Source of the DNA: Aurantimonas sp. Leaf443
GTDB lineage: Bacteria; Pseudomonadota; Alphaproteobacteria; Rhizobiales; Rhizobiaceae
NCBI RefSeq assembly: GCF_001425575.1
Contig: NZ_LMRD01000013.1
Span: 62,001 to 126,000 of the forward strand
Length of the DNA: 64,000 bases
Direction of reading: 5' to 3'
Of this stretch, positions 36,636-46,270 are shown in pieces. A program made the translations under genes and the position numbers. The notes under the pieces are model-generated. The model made no database searches and had not been told where the DNA came from. It worked only from the letters and a program-made list of their open reading frames with translations. Position 1 is the first letter of the stretch; every line of letters starts with the position of its first letter.

Positions 36636-37034
36636 TTACTCGGCCGAAGCGGTCTCGGACGAGCCCTCGGCCGCGGCCTTGGCGGCCGCCTCGCGGGCGT
36701 CCTCCTCGCGCTGCAGGCGCTCGGCCTCGCGCTCCTTGGCCTTCTTGCCGGGCTCGGCCTTCACGGGGTTCGAGCGCTGCGGGCGGTTGGCGATGCCGGC
36801 CTTGTCGAGGAAGCGCAGCACGCGGTCGGTCGGCTGGGCGCCTTCGCCGAGCCAGTGCTTGATGCGCTCCTCCTTGAGGGCGACGCGCTCGGCATCCTTG
36901 GGCAGCATCGGGTTCCACGAGCCGACCTGCTCGATGAAGCGCCCGTCGCGCGGCGAGCGGGCGTCGGCGACGACGATGTGGTAGTAGGGGCGCTTCTTGG
37001 AGCCGGCACGGGCAAGGCGCATCTTGAGGGGCAT
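36636..37034 (-). CDS. rpsP: 30S ribosomal protein S16
   Basis: The 132-residue protein is bS16. The N-terminus [24 protein letters not shown] is followed by [17 protein letters not shown] and [17 protein letters not shown]. It carries the long charged Ala/Glu-rich C-terminal extension typical of Rhizobiales. AGGAGAG precedes the ATG. It lies downstream of the chorismate mutase and ffh genes on the same strand. Confidence 0.98.
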   Translation of the reverse strand: MPLKMRLARAGSKKRPYYHIVVADARSPRDGRFIEQVGSWNPMLPKDAERVALKEERIKHWLGEGAQPTDRVLRFLDKAGIANRPQRSNPVKAEPGKKAKEREAERLQREEDAREAAAKAAAEGSSETASAE

Positions 37035-37231
37035 TCTGGTCTCTCCTGTCTTGCAGTTCCTGTCGCGGCGTCCGTCCGGCGGACCGCCGCGAGGCATGGG
37101 GGTCGCCGCGGATGCGGCGGGTGATGCCGACCTCTGGCCGGCGGCATGTCGGACCGCACGGAAGCCCGTTGCGGAACGTCTCGGCCGGGCGCGGCCCGGC
37201 GGGATTTCGTCTCGGCGCCGGCGCCGGCGCC

Positions 37232-37594
37232 TCAGGCGCCGGAGGCCTCCGCGGCCCTTGCCGCCTGCCGCGCGGCGATCGCCTCGTGGTGGCGGATGAC
37301 CTCCTTCACGATGAAGGCGAGGAAGGTCTCGGCGAATTCGGGATCGAGCTCGGCGTCCTTGGCCAGGCGCCGCAGGCGCTCGATCTGCTGGCGCTCGCGC
37401 TCGGGGTCGGCCGGCGGCAGGTGGTGCGCCGCCTTCAGTTCCCCCACGCGCTGCGTGCAGCGGAAGCGCTCGGCCAGCATGTGGATGAGCGCGGCGTCGA
37501 TATTGTCGATCGAGCGGCGGCAGGAGAGGAGCTCGGCGCGCGCCGTCTCCGCCAGCCGTCCGCCGAGGGCGGAGCCGAAGACCGTCTCGTCCAT
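37232..37594 (-). CDS. chorismate mutase (AroQ type)
   Basis: The 120-residue all-helical AroQ-type protein would convert chorismate to prephenate for Phe and Tyr synthesis. Visible family residues: the first helix with [20 protein letters not shown], then [21 protein letters not shown], and the C-terminal helix [14 protein letters not shown]. It has no fused dehydratase or DAHP synthase. It starts 3 bp after the ffh stop, so the two are one operon, an order shared with many Rhizobiales. Confidence 0.95.
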   Translation of the reverse strand: MDETVFGSALGGRLAETARAELLSCRRSIDNIDAALIHMLAERFRCTQRVGELKAAHHLPPADPERERQQIERLRRLAKDAELDPEFAETFLAFIVKEVIRHHEAIAARQAARAAEASGA

Positions 37595-37597
37595 GGC

Positions 37598-39163
37598 CTA
37601 CCTCTTCTTGCCGGGCAGGCCCGGAAGCCCGGGAAAACCGCCGCCGCCGGACAGGCCGGGCAGGCCCTTGGGCAGGCCGCCCATCCCGCCGGGCAGGCCG
37701 CCCATTCCGCCCATGCCGCCCTGCTGCGCGGCCTTGGCCAGCGCCTCCAGCTGCTTGGGGTCCATGGAGGAGAGATCGGGCATGCCCCCGCCGGGCATGC
37801 CGCCGGGAAGGCCCATCTTGGCGCCGAGCCCGCCCATCAGCTTCTGCATCATGCCGCCCTTGCCGCCCTTGCCCATGGACTTCATGACGTCCGCCATCTG
37901 GCGGTGCATCTTCAGGAGCTTGTTGATGTCGGCCGAGGAAGTGCCGGAGCCGGCCGCGATGCGCTTCTTTCGCGAATGCTTGAGGAGGTCGGGATTGGCG
38001 CGCTCGTCGGCGGTCATCGAGGAGACGATGGCGAGCTGGCGCTTGAGGAGCTTGTCGTCGAGGCCGGCGGCGGCCATCTGGTCCTTGACCTTGCCCATGC
38101 CGGGCATCATGCCCATCAGCCCGCCCATGCCGCCCATCTTCTGCATCTGGCGGATCTGGTCGGCGAGGTCGTTCAGGTCGAACTTGCCGGCCTGCATCTT
38201 CTTGGCCATCGCCGCGGCCTTTTCCGCGTCGATGGTCTCGGCGGCGCGCTCCACGAGGGAGACGATGTCGCCCATGCCCAGGATGCGGTCGGCGATGCGC
38301 GAGGGATGGAAATCCTCCAGCGCGTCCATCTTCTCGCCGGTGCCGAGCAGCTTGATCGGCTTGCCGGTGACGGCCCGCATCGAGAGCGCGGCGCCGCCGC
38401 GCCCGTCGCCGTCGACGCGGGTGAGGACGATGCCCGAAATGCCGACGCGCTCGTCGAAGGAGCGCGCGAGATTCACCGCGTCCTGGCCGGTCAGGCTGTC
38501 GGCCACGAGCAGGATCTCGTGCGGGCGCGTGGCGGCCTTAATCTCGGCCATCTCGGCCATCAGCGGCTCGTCGATATGCGTGCGGCCGGCCGTGTCGAGG
38601 ATGAGCACGTCGTAGCCGCCGAGCCTGGCGGCCTGGGCGGCGCGGCTCGCGATCTCGACCGGGCTCTGGCCGGCGACGATCGGCAGGGTGGCGACGCCGG
38701 TCTGCTCGCCGAGGATGCGCAGCTGTTCCTGCGCGGCCGGGCGGCGCGTGTCGAGCGAGGCCATCAGCACCTTGCGGCGCTGCTTCTCGGTGATGCGCTT
38801 GGCGATCTTGGCCGAGGTCGTCGTCTTGCCCGAGCCCTGCAGGCCGACCATCATGATCGTAACGGGCGCGGGCGCGTTGAGGTCGATCGAGACCTGGTCG
38901 GAGCCGAGCGTGGCCACCAGCTCGTCATGGACGATCTTGACGACCATCTGGCCGGGCTTGATCGACTTGACGATCTGCGCCCCGACCGCCTTCTCGCGCA
39001 CCCGGTCGGTGAAGGAGCGCACGACCTCCAGCGAGACGTCCGCCTCCAGGAGCGCACGGCGCACCTCGCGCAGCGCGGCCGCGACATCGGCGTCGGACAG
39101 GGCGCCGCGGCCGGTGAGGCCGTTCAGGATGGACCCGAGGCGGTCCTGGAGACTGTCGAACAT
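37598..39163 (-). CDS. ffh: signal recognition particle protein Ffh
   Basis: Ffh binds 4.5S RNA and signal sequences and delivers ribosomes to FtsY. The N domain (1-85) is followed by the G domain with P-loop [33 protein letters not shown] and [13 protein letters not shown]. The Met-rich M domain comes next ([19 protein letters not shown]). The 521-residue protein ends with a long Gly/Met/Pro-rich repeat tail (GGMGGLPGG units) that is longer than in E. coli. The ATG at 39163 gives the normal N-terminus [10 protein letters not shown]. Confidence 0.99.
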   Translation of the reverse strand: MFDSLQDRLGSILNGLTGRGALSDADVAAALREVRRALLEADVSLEVVRSFTDRVREKAVGAQIVKSIKPGQMVVKIVHDELVATLGSDQVSIDLNAPAPVTIMMVGLQGSGKTTTSAKIAKRITEKQRRKVLMASLDTRRPAAQEQLRILGEQTGVATLPIVAGQSPVEIASRAAQAARLGGYDVLILDTAGRTHIDEPLMAEMAEIKAATRPHEILLVADSLTGQDAVNLARSFDERVGISGIVLTRVDGDGRGGAALSMRAVTGKPIKLLGTGEKMDALEDFHPSRIADRILGMGDIVSLVERAAETIDAEKAAAMAKKMQAGKFDLNDLADQIRQMQKMGGMGGLMGMMPGMGKVKDQMAAAGLDDKLLKRQLAIVSSMTADERANPDLLKHSRKKRIAAGSGTSSADINKLLKMHRQMADVMKSMGKGGKGGMMQKLMGGLGAKMGLPGGMPGGGMPDLSSMDPKQLEALAKAAQQGGMGGMGGLPGGMGGLPKGLPGLSGGGGFPGLPGLPGKKR

Positions 39164-39627
39164 GGCGCTTCCTTCCGTCCCTGGCGGGCTATCCCGCCAA
39201 GGTGGTGCGACCGGCCGCGCCTCGCAAACCTCCCTGCCTGCGGCGAGACGGTTCCCGAAGGGACCGAAACGCCAAAGCAAGGCGTCATCCGCGGGCGAGA
39301 CTCGCTGGCGGATGTTGACCTCCGGGCGGCGCTCCTCAACCCTGTCGAAGGCTGATGGGACGGGACCCGGTCGGTGGCTCGCGGACGGACTGTCGCGGAT
39401 TTCATGGGGCTTAAGCACGCCCGGGTCGGAAAAGTCAAGGTTCGAGCGGTGTCGCATCGTCGCGCGCCGCCGATGCCGGCGGCGATCGCGGACCGCCGCC
39501 GGCCCCGTCCCGGTGGCGACGGCGCCGATCGCGTCGGGGCGCCTTTGCGTGAAAGTCTTGCTGCCTATCTAAAAGGCGTTCACCCGCCGGCCGACGCTCC
39601 GTCTCCGCCGTCCACCGCAAAGTCCCT
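39164..39627. other. gene-free region between ffh and the MBL gene
   Basis: A 464-bp divergent intergenic region. It contains a perfect 7-bp hairpin (TGGCGGG-ctat-CCCGCCA, 39182-39199) close to the ffh start and a GGTTCCC-gaa-GGGACC hairpin near 39250-39266. I looked for a 4.5S SRP RNA (GGAAGCAGC-type core) and did not see one. Promoters for both flanking genes should be here; AT-richer DNA around 39560-39580 (TATCTAAAAGG) favours a plus-strand promoter there. Confidence 0.4.
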
Positions 39628-40707
39628 ATGCCCCTGTCCAAGACGCCATCTCCGTCGTCGGAGCATTTCGACGGCCAGCTCTTCTTCAATCCGGGAGGCG
39701 AGGCGCCCAAGGGCTTCGCCGATCTCCTGCGCTGGAAGCTGAACGGGCGGAAGGCGCGCTGGCCGGCGCGGCTCGAAAGCCCGTTTCCGCGCGACAGGCC
39801 GCCGGCCCGCGTGACCGGCGACGCGCTGCGGCTCCTGCATATCGGCCATTCCGGCTTCCTCCTGCAGGCGGGCGCGGCGAATGTCCTGATGGATCCCCAT
39901 CTCTCCGAGCGCTGCTCGCCCTCGCAGCGCTTCGGCCCGCGGCGCTCCATCGAGCCCGGCATCGACTTTTCCGACCTGCCGGCGATCGACGCGGTCTGCC
40001 TCTCCCATTCCCACTACGACCATATGGACCGCGCCACGCTGGAGCGGCTTCACGACGCCTTCGCCCCGCTCTTCCTCGTGCCGCTCGGCGTCGACGCCAT
40101 CCTGAAGCGCTGGCGGCCGCAGGCGCGGGTGCGGGCGCTCGACTGGGGAGACCGCGCAGCGCTCGGCGCAGGGATCGAGGTCCATTTCGAGCCCGCCCAT
40201 CACTGGAGCGCGCGCGGCCTCTTCGACCGGCGCTGCACGCTCTGGGGCGCCTTCGCCTTCCACACGCCCGCCGGCCTCGTCTTCTTCGGCGGCGACAGCG
40301 GCTTCCACGGCGGGCGCAACTACCGCCACGTGCGCGAGCGCCACGGGGCGCCGAAGCTCGCCATCCTGCCGATCGGCGCCTATGCGCCGCGCTCCTTCAT
40401 GGCGCCCCAGCATCAGGATCCCGACGAGGCGGTGCGCGCGGCGCGCTTTCTCGAGGCCGAACTCTCGCTCGGCTGCCACTGGGGCTTCTTCCAGCTCACC
40501 GACGAGGCCCATGACGAGCCGCCCCGGCGCCTCGCGGCGGCCCTGCGGCGCTGGGACCTTTCGCCCGAGCGCTTCCGCGCCGTGCGCCCGGGCGAGGTCC
40601 AGACCCTGCCCGTGCGGATAGACGCACCGGCGACGCCGCCGCTCGAGCCGGCGGGCGAGGCCGTCGAGCCGACGCCGCACGCCATCCATGCCGCGCCGCC
40701 GCCATGA
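39628..40707 (+). CDS. MBL-fold metallohydrolase (NAPE-PLD/UlaG-like)
   Basis: The 359-residue cytoplasmic protein is a metallo-beta-lactamase fold hydrolase. Its zinc motif is SHSHYDHMD (HxHxDH), preceded by LLHIGHSGFLLQAG and LMDPHLSERCSP and followed by PAHHWSARG and FFGGDSGFHGG. The order matches the NAPE-PLD-like/UlaG-like group, which acts on phosphodiester lipids or sugar lactones. The substrate cannot be told. The last 30 residues are Pro-rich and probably disordered. Its 3' end lies 82 bp from the next gene. Confidence 0.9.
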   Translation: MPLSKTPSPSSEHFDGQLFFNPGGEAPKGFADLLRWKLNGRKARWPARLESPFPRDRPPARVTGDALRLLHIGHSGFLLQAGAANVLMDPHLSERCSPSQRFGPRRSIEPGIDFSDLPAIDAVCLSHSHYDHMDRATLERLHDAFAPLFLVPLGVDAILKRWRPQARVRALDWGDRAALGAGIEVHFEPAHHWSARGLFDRRCTLWGAFAFHTPAGLVFFGGDSGFHGGRNYRHVRERHGAPKLAILPIGAYAPRSFMAPQHQDPDEAVRAARFLEAELSLGCHWGFFQLTDEAHDEPPRRLAAALRRWDLSPERFRAVRPGEVQTLPVRIDAPATPPLEPAGEAVEPTPHAIHAAPPP

Positions 40708-40789
40708 GTCCGCCCTTTCGCACGGCTATCGCGCCCCCCGACGCTACTCCCGCCTCATCCGCCTTTCGCCTGCCGGAGCCCGGACGCCC

Positions 40790-41875
40790 ATGACCACCGA
40801 TCTGATCCTGTCCGGCCTCGTCGCGCTGATGCTCGCGGCCACCGGCATCTCCTTCCTGCGCGTCGCGCACGGCTTCGTGCGCATCTTCTCCTTCCCGCGC
40901 CTGCAGTTCCTGGCGATCGCCGTGGTGCTTCTGGCCGCCATCTTCGCCTTCGCCAGCCCCGCCTTCCGGCCCTGGCTCGCGGTCGGCGCGCTCATCGTCA
41001 TCGTGGTGCAGGCGGTCTGCATCGCCCAGTTCACGCCGGTGCGCCGGCCGCAGTCGCCGCGTTACGAGGGCGATCCCGACGGGCCGAACACGATCTCGGT
41101 CGTCTCCTTCAACGTGAAGATGTCGAATCGCGACTATGCCCGCGCCATCGCCATGGTCGAGCGCGCCGACCCCGACATCGCCATCCTGATGGAGACCGAC
41201 GCGGCCTGGGAGACGGGCGTCGGCGCCCTTCGCGAGCGCTGGCCGACCGTCGTCAGCCGTCCGCTGGACAATGCCTACGGCATGATCCTCTTCTCCAAGC
41301 TGCCGCTCTCGGACGTCACCGTGCAGGATCTCGTGATGGAGGACGTGCCCTCGATCTTCGCCACGGTGCGGCTGCGCAACGGGCAGGAGGTGCGTCTCTA
41401 CTGCGTCCATCCCGAGCCGCCCGTGCCCCATATCGATTCGCTCGGCCGCGACGCCGAGCTCGTCACGGTCGCCAAGCGCGTCTCGCAGGACCCGCTCGCC
41501 AGCATCGTCTGCGGCGACCTCAACGACGTGGCCTGGTCCAACACGACGCGCATGTTCCAGCGCCTGTCGCGCCTCCTCGACCCGCGCATCGGGCGCGGCT
41601 TCTACAACAGTTTCGACTCGCGCTTCTTCTTCCTGCGCTGGCCCCTCGACCATCTCTTCCACGACGCGCATCTGCAGCTCGTGGAGATGGCGCGCCTGCC
41701 CAATGCCGGCTCCGACCACTTCCCGATGTATTTCAAGCTGGCGCTCGTGGCCTCTACCAAGGACGCGGTCCTGCCCGAGAAGGCGGATGCCGAGGACCGC
41801 GCCGAGGCGCGAGAGATCACCGCCGAGGCCAAGGAGCTGGAGCGCGAGGCGATCGGCGTGGACTGGGAGAAGTAG
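40790..41875 (+). CDS. membrane-anchored endonuclease/exonuclease/phosphatase family protein
   Basis: The 361-residue protein begins with about three membrane segments (residues 5-85). An EEP domain follows: ISVVSFNVKMSN, DIAILMETD, the catalytic ASIVCGDLNDVAWS and, at the end, NAGSDHFPMYF. The DLND and SDH motifs hold the metal and catalytic His/Asp residues of the DNase I-like fold. Facing side and substrate are uncertain; many relatives are envelope phosphodiesterases. A charged Glu/Ala-rich tail follows the domain. Confidence 0.87.
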   Translation: MTTDLILSGLVALMLAATGISFLRVAHGFVRIFSFPRLQFLAIAVVLLAAIFAFASPAFRPWLAVGALIVIVVQAVCIAQFTPVRRPQSPRYEGDPDGPNTISVVSFNVKMSNRDYARAIAMVERADPDIAILMETDAAWETGVGALRERWPTVVSRPLDNAYGMILFSKLPLSDVTVQDLVMEDVPSIFATVRLRNGQEVRLYCVHPEPPVPHIDSLGRDAELVTVAKRVSQDPLASIVCGDLNDVAWSNTTRMFQRLSRLLDPRIGRGFYNSFDSRFFFLRWPLDHLFHDAHLQLVEMARLPNAGSDHFPMYFKLALVASTKDAVLPEKADAEDRAEAREITAEAKELEREAIGVDWEK

Positions 41876-41887
41876 GCCGAAGCTCGA

Positions 41888-41914
41888 GGCCCGGCGCGGG
41901 AGACGCGCCGGGCC
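41888..41914. terminator. bidirectional hairpin terminator
   Basis: A perfect 11-bp stem (GGCCCGGCGCG with CGCGCCGGGCC) and 5-nt loop lies in the 46-bp gap between two convergent genes. Confidence 0.6.
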
Positions 41915-41921
41915 ATGGGGT

Positions 41922-42938
41922 TCAGTGGCCGGCATGCCCGGAGGCGGCCGCCCCCGATGCCTGCGCCGCCCCGTCCGGCGCGCTGGCGCGCGGCGACAGG
42001 ACGGGAAGCTCCAGGTCCACCGCGCCCGCCTTCTCGAAGGTCAGCGTCACCGGCACCGTGGCGCCCTCGGCGAAGGGCGCGGCGACATCCGTGAACATCA
42101 GGTGCAGACCGCCGGGCGCGAGCGCGACGCTTTCGCCGGCCGGCACGGCAAGGCCCGTCTCCAGCGCGCGCATGCGCATCACCTCGCCCTCCATCGCCAT
42201 CTCGTGCACCGCCGCCCCGCCCGCGGCGGGCGTGGAGACCGACACGAGCCGGTCGGCCTCGGGTCCCGCGTTGCGGATGGTGAGGTAGCCGCCCCCGACC
42301 TTGGCGCCCGGCAGCATGGCGCGGACGAAGCCGCCCTCGATGGCGAGGGCGCCGGCCTTGGCCGAACCGGCGAGAGGGGCGTGGCCCGCCTGGACGCCGG
42401 CGGTCGCCACGGGCGCGGGCGCGCCGATGAGGAGAACCGGCGCCGGCCTGTCGAGCGCATGCGCGTCCTCGCCAGGCTTGGCGATCTCGTCCCAGGCAAG
42501 GCTCGTCCCGCCCTCGCAGGTCTGCGTCACGACGAAGGGCACGGCGGCGCCGTCCGCAAAGCCCGTCGGCCGGGCCCGCAGCGTGAACTCGTCGTACCAG
42601 GCGTCGTCGAGCGTGCCGCCGGTCCAGCGGATCTCCACGGGGCCGGACGAGACCTCCTTGCCGTAGAGCTGGTAGGGCCTGGCATAGGCGCCGGTGACGA
42701 TCTCGATCGTCCAGCCGGGCTTGGGCATGGGCTTGGCGGCGAGGACGCCCTCCGGAACGCGCACGGAGACGGACTGCGTCGCCGCCCCGTCGCAGCCGTG
42801 GCCGATGCCGAAGGAGAGCTTGACGGTGGCGTCGGGCGCGGCCTGCGGCGGCGTCACCGAGACATGGGCGAGGGCGATGCCGGGCAGCGCGCAGGCGAGA
42901 AGCGGCGCCGAGAGGCGCGCGAGCGTCTTGATGGACAT
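41922..42938 (-). CDS. DUF1775 (YcnI)-PCu(A)C copper-chaperone fusion protein
   Basis: The 338-residue exported protein has a signal peptide (about 1-24). Domain 1 is YcnI-like DUF1775 (25-165), starting with [11 protein letters not shown], where the mature N-terminal His coordinates copper in YcnI proteins. Domain 2 is a PCu(A)C domain (about 200-320) with HEMAM, MRM and GGLHLMF, the conserved His/Met set of periplasmic Cu(I) chaperones. A tail ending HAGH adds further His. It probably binds copper in the periplasm for cytochrome oxidase assembly. The DUF2946-like gene is just upstream. Confidence 0.9.
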   Translation of the reverse strand: MSIKTLARLSAPLLACALPGIALAHVSVTPPQAAPDATVKLSFGIGHGCDGAATQSVSVRVPEGVLAAKPMPKPGWTIEIVTGAYARPYQLYGKEVSSGPVEIRWTGGTLDDAWYDEFTLRARPTGFADGAAVPFVVTQTCEGGTSLAWDEIAKPGEDAHALDRPAPVLLIGAPAPVATAGVQAGHAPLAGSAKAGALAIEGGFVRAMLPGAKVGGGYLTIRNAGPEADRLVSVSTPAAGGAAVHEMAMEGEVMRMRALETGLAVPAGESVALAPGGLHLMFTDVAAPFAEGATVPVTLTFEKAGAVDLELPVLSPRASAPDGAAQASGAAASGHAGH

Positions 42939-43076
42939 GGGAACGGGACTTTCGAAACGAACGGAGCGGGCCGGCCCGCGCTGCGCGGGGACTGCGGCCG
43001 TGCCGGCGCCATGCCGGCGGCTCCAGGGCATGGCCGGGCGAAGCCGTCGGGCTTCGCCATCGGACATGCGGCGACG

Positions 43077-43622
43077 TCAGAGGCGAGACGGGGCTCGGTC
43101 CGCGTCGGGTGGGCTCGTCGGTCCGCGCGCGAAGAGGCGCAATGGGCGCCGCTCGGGGGCGGGATGGCGCGCGATGCGCGGCGCCGGGCCCGCCTGGAGA
43201 GCGGGATTGGCGCGGGGCGCCGCGCCGGCGCCGGGGGACAGGACCGCGAAGGCGGAAAGACAGCCGCTTGCGGCGAGGCAGGGGCAGTCCGGCCCCGAGG
43301 GCGCCTTGCCGGGCGCCGTGGAGATGCCATCGCCGTGGCAGATCGCGGTGCCCGGCGAAAGCGCGGCGGCGGCCATCGCGCCCTGCGAGAAGCCGGCGAG
43401 GAGAAGCTGGAGGACGAGGACGAGCGCGGCGAGCGCCAGGAGCGGCGCCGCCTCGCGCCGAAGCCCCGCCGGGAACCGGGCCGCGCGCGTCCGGCGCGGG
43501 CGCGCCGCCACGCGGCCTCTCGCCTGCGATCCGGGCTCCCTTGCACTGGTGCGGGACGGGTACGGCACGGCGGCGGCTTCGGCCTTCGGGCGGGCGTGAA
43601 CGGGTCGCCGGGGCCCTAGCAC
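43077..43622 (-). CDS. DUF2946-like membrane/periplasmic protein
   Basis: The protein of up to 181 residues has a basic N-terminus, one hydrophobic segment ([19 protein letters not shown]) and then a Cys pattern: CHGDG followed by [13 protein letters not shown]. This resembles small DUF2946 proteins that accompany copper-uptake genes. The start is uncertain: the GTG at 43622 is the longest option and in-frame GTGs follow, while the first 45 residues look low in information. It lies 138 bp before the YcnI-PCu(A)C fusion gene on the same strand, consistent with a copper operon. Confidence 0.6.
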   Translation of the reverse strand: MLGPRRPVHARPKAEAAAVPYPSRTSAREPGSQARGRVAARPRRTRAARFPAGLRREAAPLLALAALVLVLQLLLAGFSQGAMAAAALSPGTAICHGDGISTAPGKAPSGPDCPCLAASGCLSAFAVLSPGAGAAPRANPALQAGPAPRIARHPAPERRPLRLFARGPTSPPDADRAPSRL

Positions 43623-43678
43623 GGCGCCGGGCCGCTGTCACCGCCGCGCGGGCGCGGCCGGCCGGCGCAGCACCCGCG

Positions 43679-44980
43679 TCAGGCCGCTCCCGGCACCGAC
43701 TGGGCGGTCTCGCGGAACCGGGCGCCGAACCAGATCCACAGGAGGAGCGCCGGCACGGCGATGGCGCCGAGCGAGACGAAGGCGGCGGTGAAGCCGTATT
43801 GCGCCGCGATATAGCCGGCGAGGGAGGGGCTGAGCGAGGCGCCGACGCCCTGCACCGTCATCACCGCCCCGAGGCCCGCATTGACGCGGCCGGTGCCGCG
43901 CATGATCTGCGCCACGAGGCCGGGCACGGCGACGCCGAGGAGGCCGGCGCCGACGCCGTCCAGCATCTGCACGGGGATCACGGCATAGGGATTGTCCCAG
44001 AGGCCGGCGAGCAGCCCGCGGATCGGCAGGGCGATGAGCGCGGCGAGAAGCACGATGAAGTAGCCGCGCTTCTGCGCGACCCTGGCGGCGAGAAGCGCCA
44101 GGGGGATCATCGTCGCCTGCGCGATGATGATGGTGATCGCCGTGTAGGCCGCCGGGTCGAAGAGGATCGCCATCAGGCCGTCGCGGTCGATGGTGGAGGA
44201 GGCGACGCGCTGGCCGAGAAGCGGCAGCATGGCCGCGTTGCCGAAGTGGAAGAGCATCATCGAACCGGCCAGGATCAGGAGCCGCTTCGACTTGAACAGC
44301 GCCAGGAAGCCTTCCGGCTTCTCCTGGCCCGCGCCCGTCTCCTTGTCCTTCGCGTCGAGGCCGCGCGCGGCGCGGTGGTCGATGTCGGCGGGGTCGATCA
44401 TCGAGAGCGAGACGAGCGAGCCGACGGCGAGCGCGGTCATCAGGAGGAACACGGCGGGCAGGCCGAACATATAGCCGAGGACGCCCGACAGGACGGCCGC
44501 CACCACGTTGCCGCCGTGGTTCCAGGCCTCGTTGCGGCCGAGCTGGTGGGCAAGGCCCGTCTGCCCGACGAGGCCGAGCGTGAGGCCCGCGATCGCCGGG
44601 CCGATCGCCGCGCCCGCCACGCCCGTCGCCACCTGCGAGGCGGCCACCAGCGGGAAGCTCGTGAAGAACAGCATGGCCAGCGAGGCGACGATGACGAGGA
44701 CGGCGCAGAAGCCGACCATGAAGCGCTTGGCGGTCGTGGCGTCCGCCAGCGCGCCGAGCGGGGTCGTCGCCAGCATGCCGGCGATGCCGCCGATCGTCAT
44801 GACGTAGCCGATCGTGTCGGGCGCCCAGCCCTGCCCGATCAGGAAGATGCCGAGAAAGGGCCCGAGCCCGTCCCGCACGTCCGCCAGGAAGAAGTTGACC
44901 GCCGAGAGCGCGCGCACGGAGCGCGCTCTCGGCTCCTGCGTGGCGGCGGCGATGTCGGGCCCGGTCGCGGCGATGGTCAT
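43679..44980 (-). CDS. MFS transporter
   Basis: The 433-residue protein has 12 predicted spans, with the MFS motif [15 protein letters not shown] after span 2 and a long charged central loop (about residues 200-225, [16 protein letters not shown]). The N-terminus [24 protein letters not shown] identifies a group of uncharacterised MFS proteins common in Rhizobiales. No substrate can be assigned. Start ATG at 44980; an AAGGA lies too close for ideal spacing. It is divergent from dapF across a 357-bp gap. Confidence 0.85.
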   Translation of the reverse strand: MTIAATGPDIAAATQEPRARSVRALSAVNFFLADVRDGLGPFLGIFLIGQGWAPDTIGYVMTIGGIAGMLATTPLGALADATTAKRFMVGFCAVLVIVASLAMLFFTSFPLVAASQVATGVAGAAIGPAIAGLTLGLVGQTGLAHQLGRNEAWNHGGNVVAAVLSGVLGYMFGLPAVFLLMTALAVGSLVSLSMIDPADIDHRAARGLDAKDKETGAGQEKPEGFLALFKSKRLLILAGSMMLFHFGNAAMLPLLGQRVASSTIDRDGLMAILFDPAAYTAITIIIAQATMIPLALLAARVAQKRGYFIVLLAALIALPIRGLLAGLWDNPYAVIPVQMLDGVGAGLLGVAVPGLVAQIMRGTGRVNAGLGAVMTVQGVGASLSPSLAGYIAAQYGFTAAFVSLGAIAVPALLLWIWFGARFRETAQSVPGAA

Positions 44981-45337
44981 GTCCTTGTGTCCCCGGCGCC
45001 GTCGGGCGCGATGAAGCCGCGGCCCCCTCCGGCGGAAGGGCCCTGTCCTGGCGCGGCCGGTCTGCCACCTGCGCTTGAACGCTCGCCGGCCCCGCCCCCG
45101 AAAGGAGAGCGCCGGGAAACCGGCGGGGCGGGCGAAAGTCTGCCCGTCATCCGTGCATTCGTGGCTTCGGCAGGCGCGCATCCGGCGATGCGACGCCTCG
45201 GAATGCGGCATGGCGGCGGAGGGTTCCGTCGCATGGCGCGGTTTTGGCGGCGGGCGGCCGCGGATCGCCCGTCGCGGGCGCCTCGGCGGCCCGGCCGCGT
45301 CCTTCCAATTCGCGGGGGGATCGGCCATATACCGGCG
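44981..45337. other. divergent intergenic region before dapF
   Basis: 357 bp between the MFS transporter and dapF. I see no gene, no convincing hairpin and no clear -35/-10 pair. A GGGGGG tract precedes the dapF start at about 45315. Confidence 0.4.
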
Positions 45338-46270
45338 ATGAGCGACCTCAGCGCAACCGACCGGCGGACGGGGCAAAAGACCGCGATCCCCTTCGCGCGG
45401 ATGAACGGGCTCGGCAACGAGATCCTGGTGGCCGACCTGCGCGGCACGGCGGCGCGCATCCGGCCGGAGGCCGCGCGCGCGCTCGCCGCCGCGCCCGAGA
45501 CGCGTTTCGACCAGATCATGGCCCTGCACGACGCGCGCAGCGACGGCACCGACGCCTTCGTGCGCATCCTCAACGCGGACGGAAGCGAGGCGGGCGCCTG
45601 CGGCAACGGCACGCGCTGTGTGGTGGCGGCGCTCGTCTCCGAGACCGGGCGCACCGCCTTCACCTTCGAGACGGCGGCGGGGCTTCTCAACGCGCACGAG
45701 CGCCCCGACGGACTCATCTGCGTCGACATGGGGACGCCGCGCTTCCTGTGGAACGAGATCCCGCTCGCCGAGCCCTTCCACGACACGCGCGCCATCGAAC
45801 TCCAGATCGGGCCGATCGACGCGCCGATCCTGCACTCGCCTTCCGTCGTCTCCATGGGCAATCCGCACGCGATCTTCTGGGTCGAGGCCGACGTCTGGTC
45901 CTATGCGCTGGACCGTTTCGGCCCGATCCTGGAGAACCACCCGATCTTCCCGGACCGCGCCAACATCTCCCTCGCGCGGGTGACGGGACCGGCCTCGCTC
46001 GACCTTCGCACCTGGGAGCGCGGCGCCGGGCTCACCGGCGCCTGCGGCTCGGCGGCCTGCGCGGCCGCGGTCGCGGCGGCAAGGACCCGGCGCACCGGGC
46101 GCGGCGTCGCCGTCCGCGTTCCGGCGGGGGGCGAACTCCTGATCGAATGGCGCGAGGACGATCACGTCCTGATGACGGGGCCGGCGCAGTGGGAATGGTC
46201 CGGCCGGCTCGATCCCGAGACCGGCGCCTTCTGGCGCGACGGGCGGGACGCCGTGGCGGAGCCGGCCTGA
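45338..46270 (+). CDS. dapF: diaminopimelate epimerase
   Basis: DapF interconverts LL- and meso-diaminopimelate for lysine and peptidoglycan synthesis. The two catalytic cysteines lie in the paired motifs [11 protein letters not shown] and [11 protein letters not shown]. The N-terminus [18 protein letters not shown] is the usual start after a short leader. 310 residues. The stop overlaps the mtaB ATG by one base (TGATG), so the two are translationally coupled. Confidence 0.97.
   Translation: MSDLSATDRRTGQKTAIPFARMNGLGNEILVADLRGTAARIRPEAARALAAAPETRFDQIMALHDARSDGTDAFVRILNADGSEAGACGNGTRCVVAALVSETGRTAFTFETAAGLLNAHERPDGLICVDMGTPRFLWNEIPLAEPFHDTRAIELQIGPIDAPILHSPSVVSMGNPHAIFWVEADVWSYALDRFGPILENHPIFPDRANISLARVTGPASLDLRTWERGAGLTGACGSAACAAAVAAARTRRTGRGVAVRVPAGGELLIEWREDDHVLMTGPAQWEWSGRLDPETGAFWRDGRDAVAEPA

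Noticed and set aside
39164-39627. 4.5S SRP RNA near ffh
   Set aside because: The conserved GGAAGCAGC-type domain IV core was not found on either strand.
43109-45337. Long plus-strand frame upstream of dapF
   Set aside because: It is in frame with dapF but antisense to the MFS and DUF2946-like genes. The dapF start with normal N-terminal motifs is at 45338.
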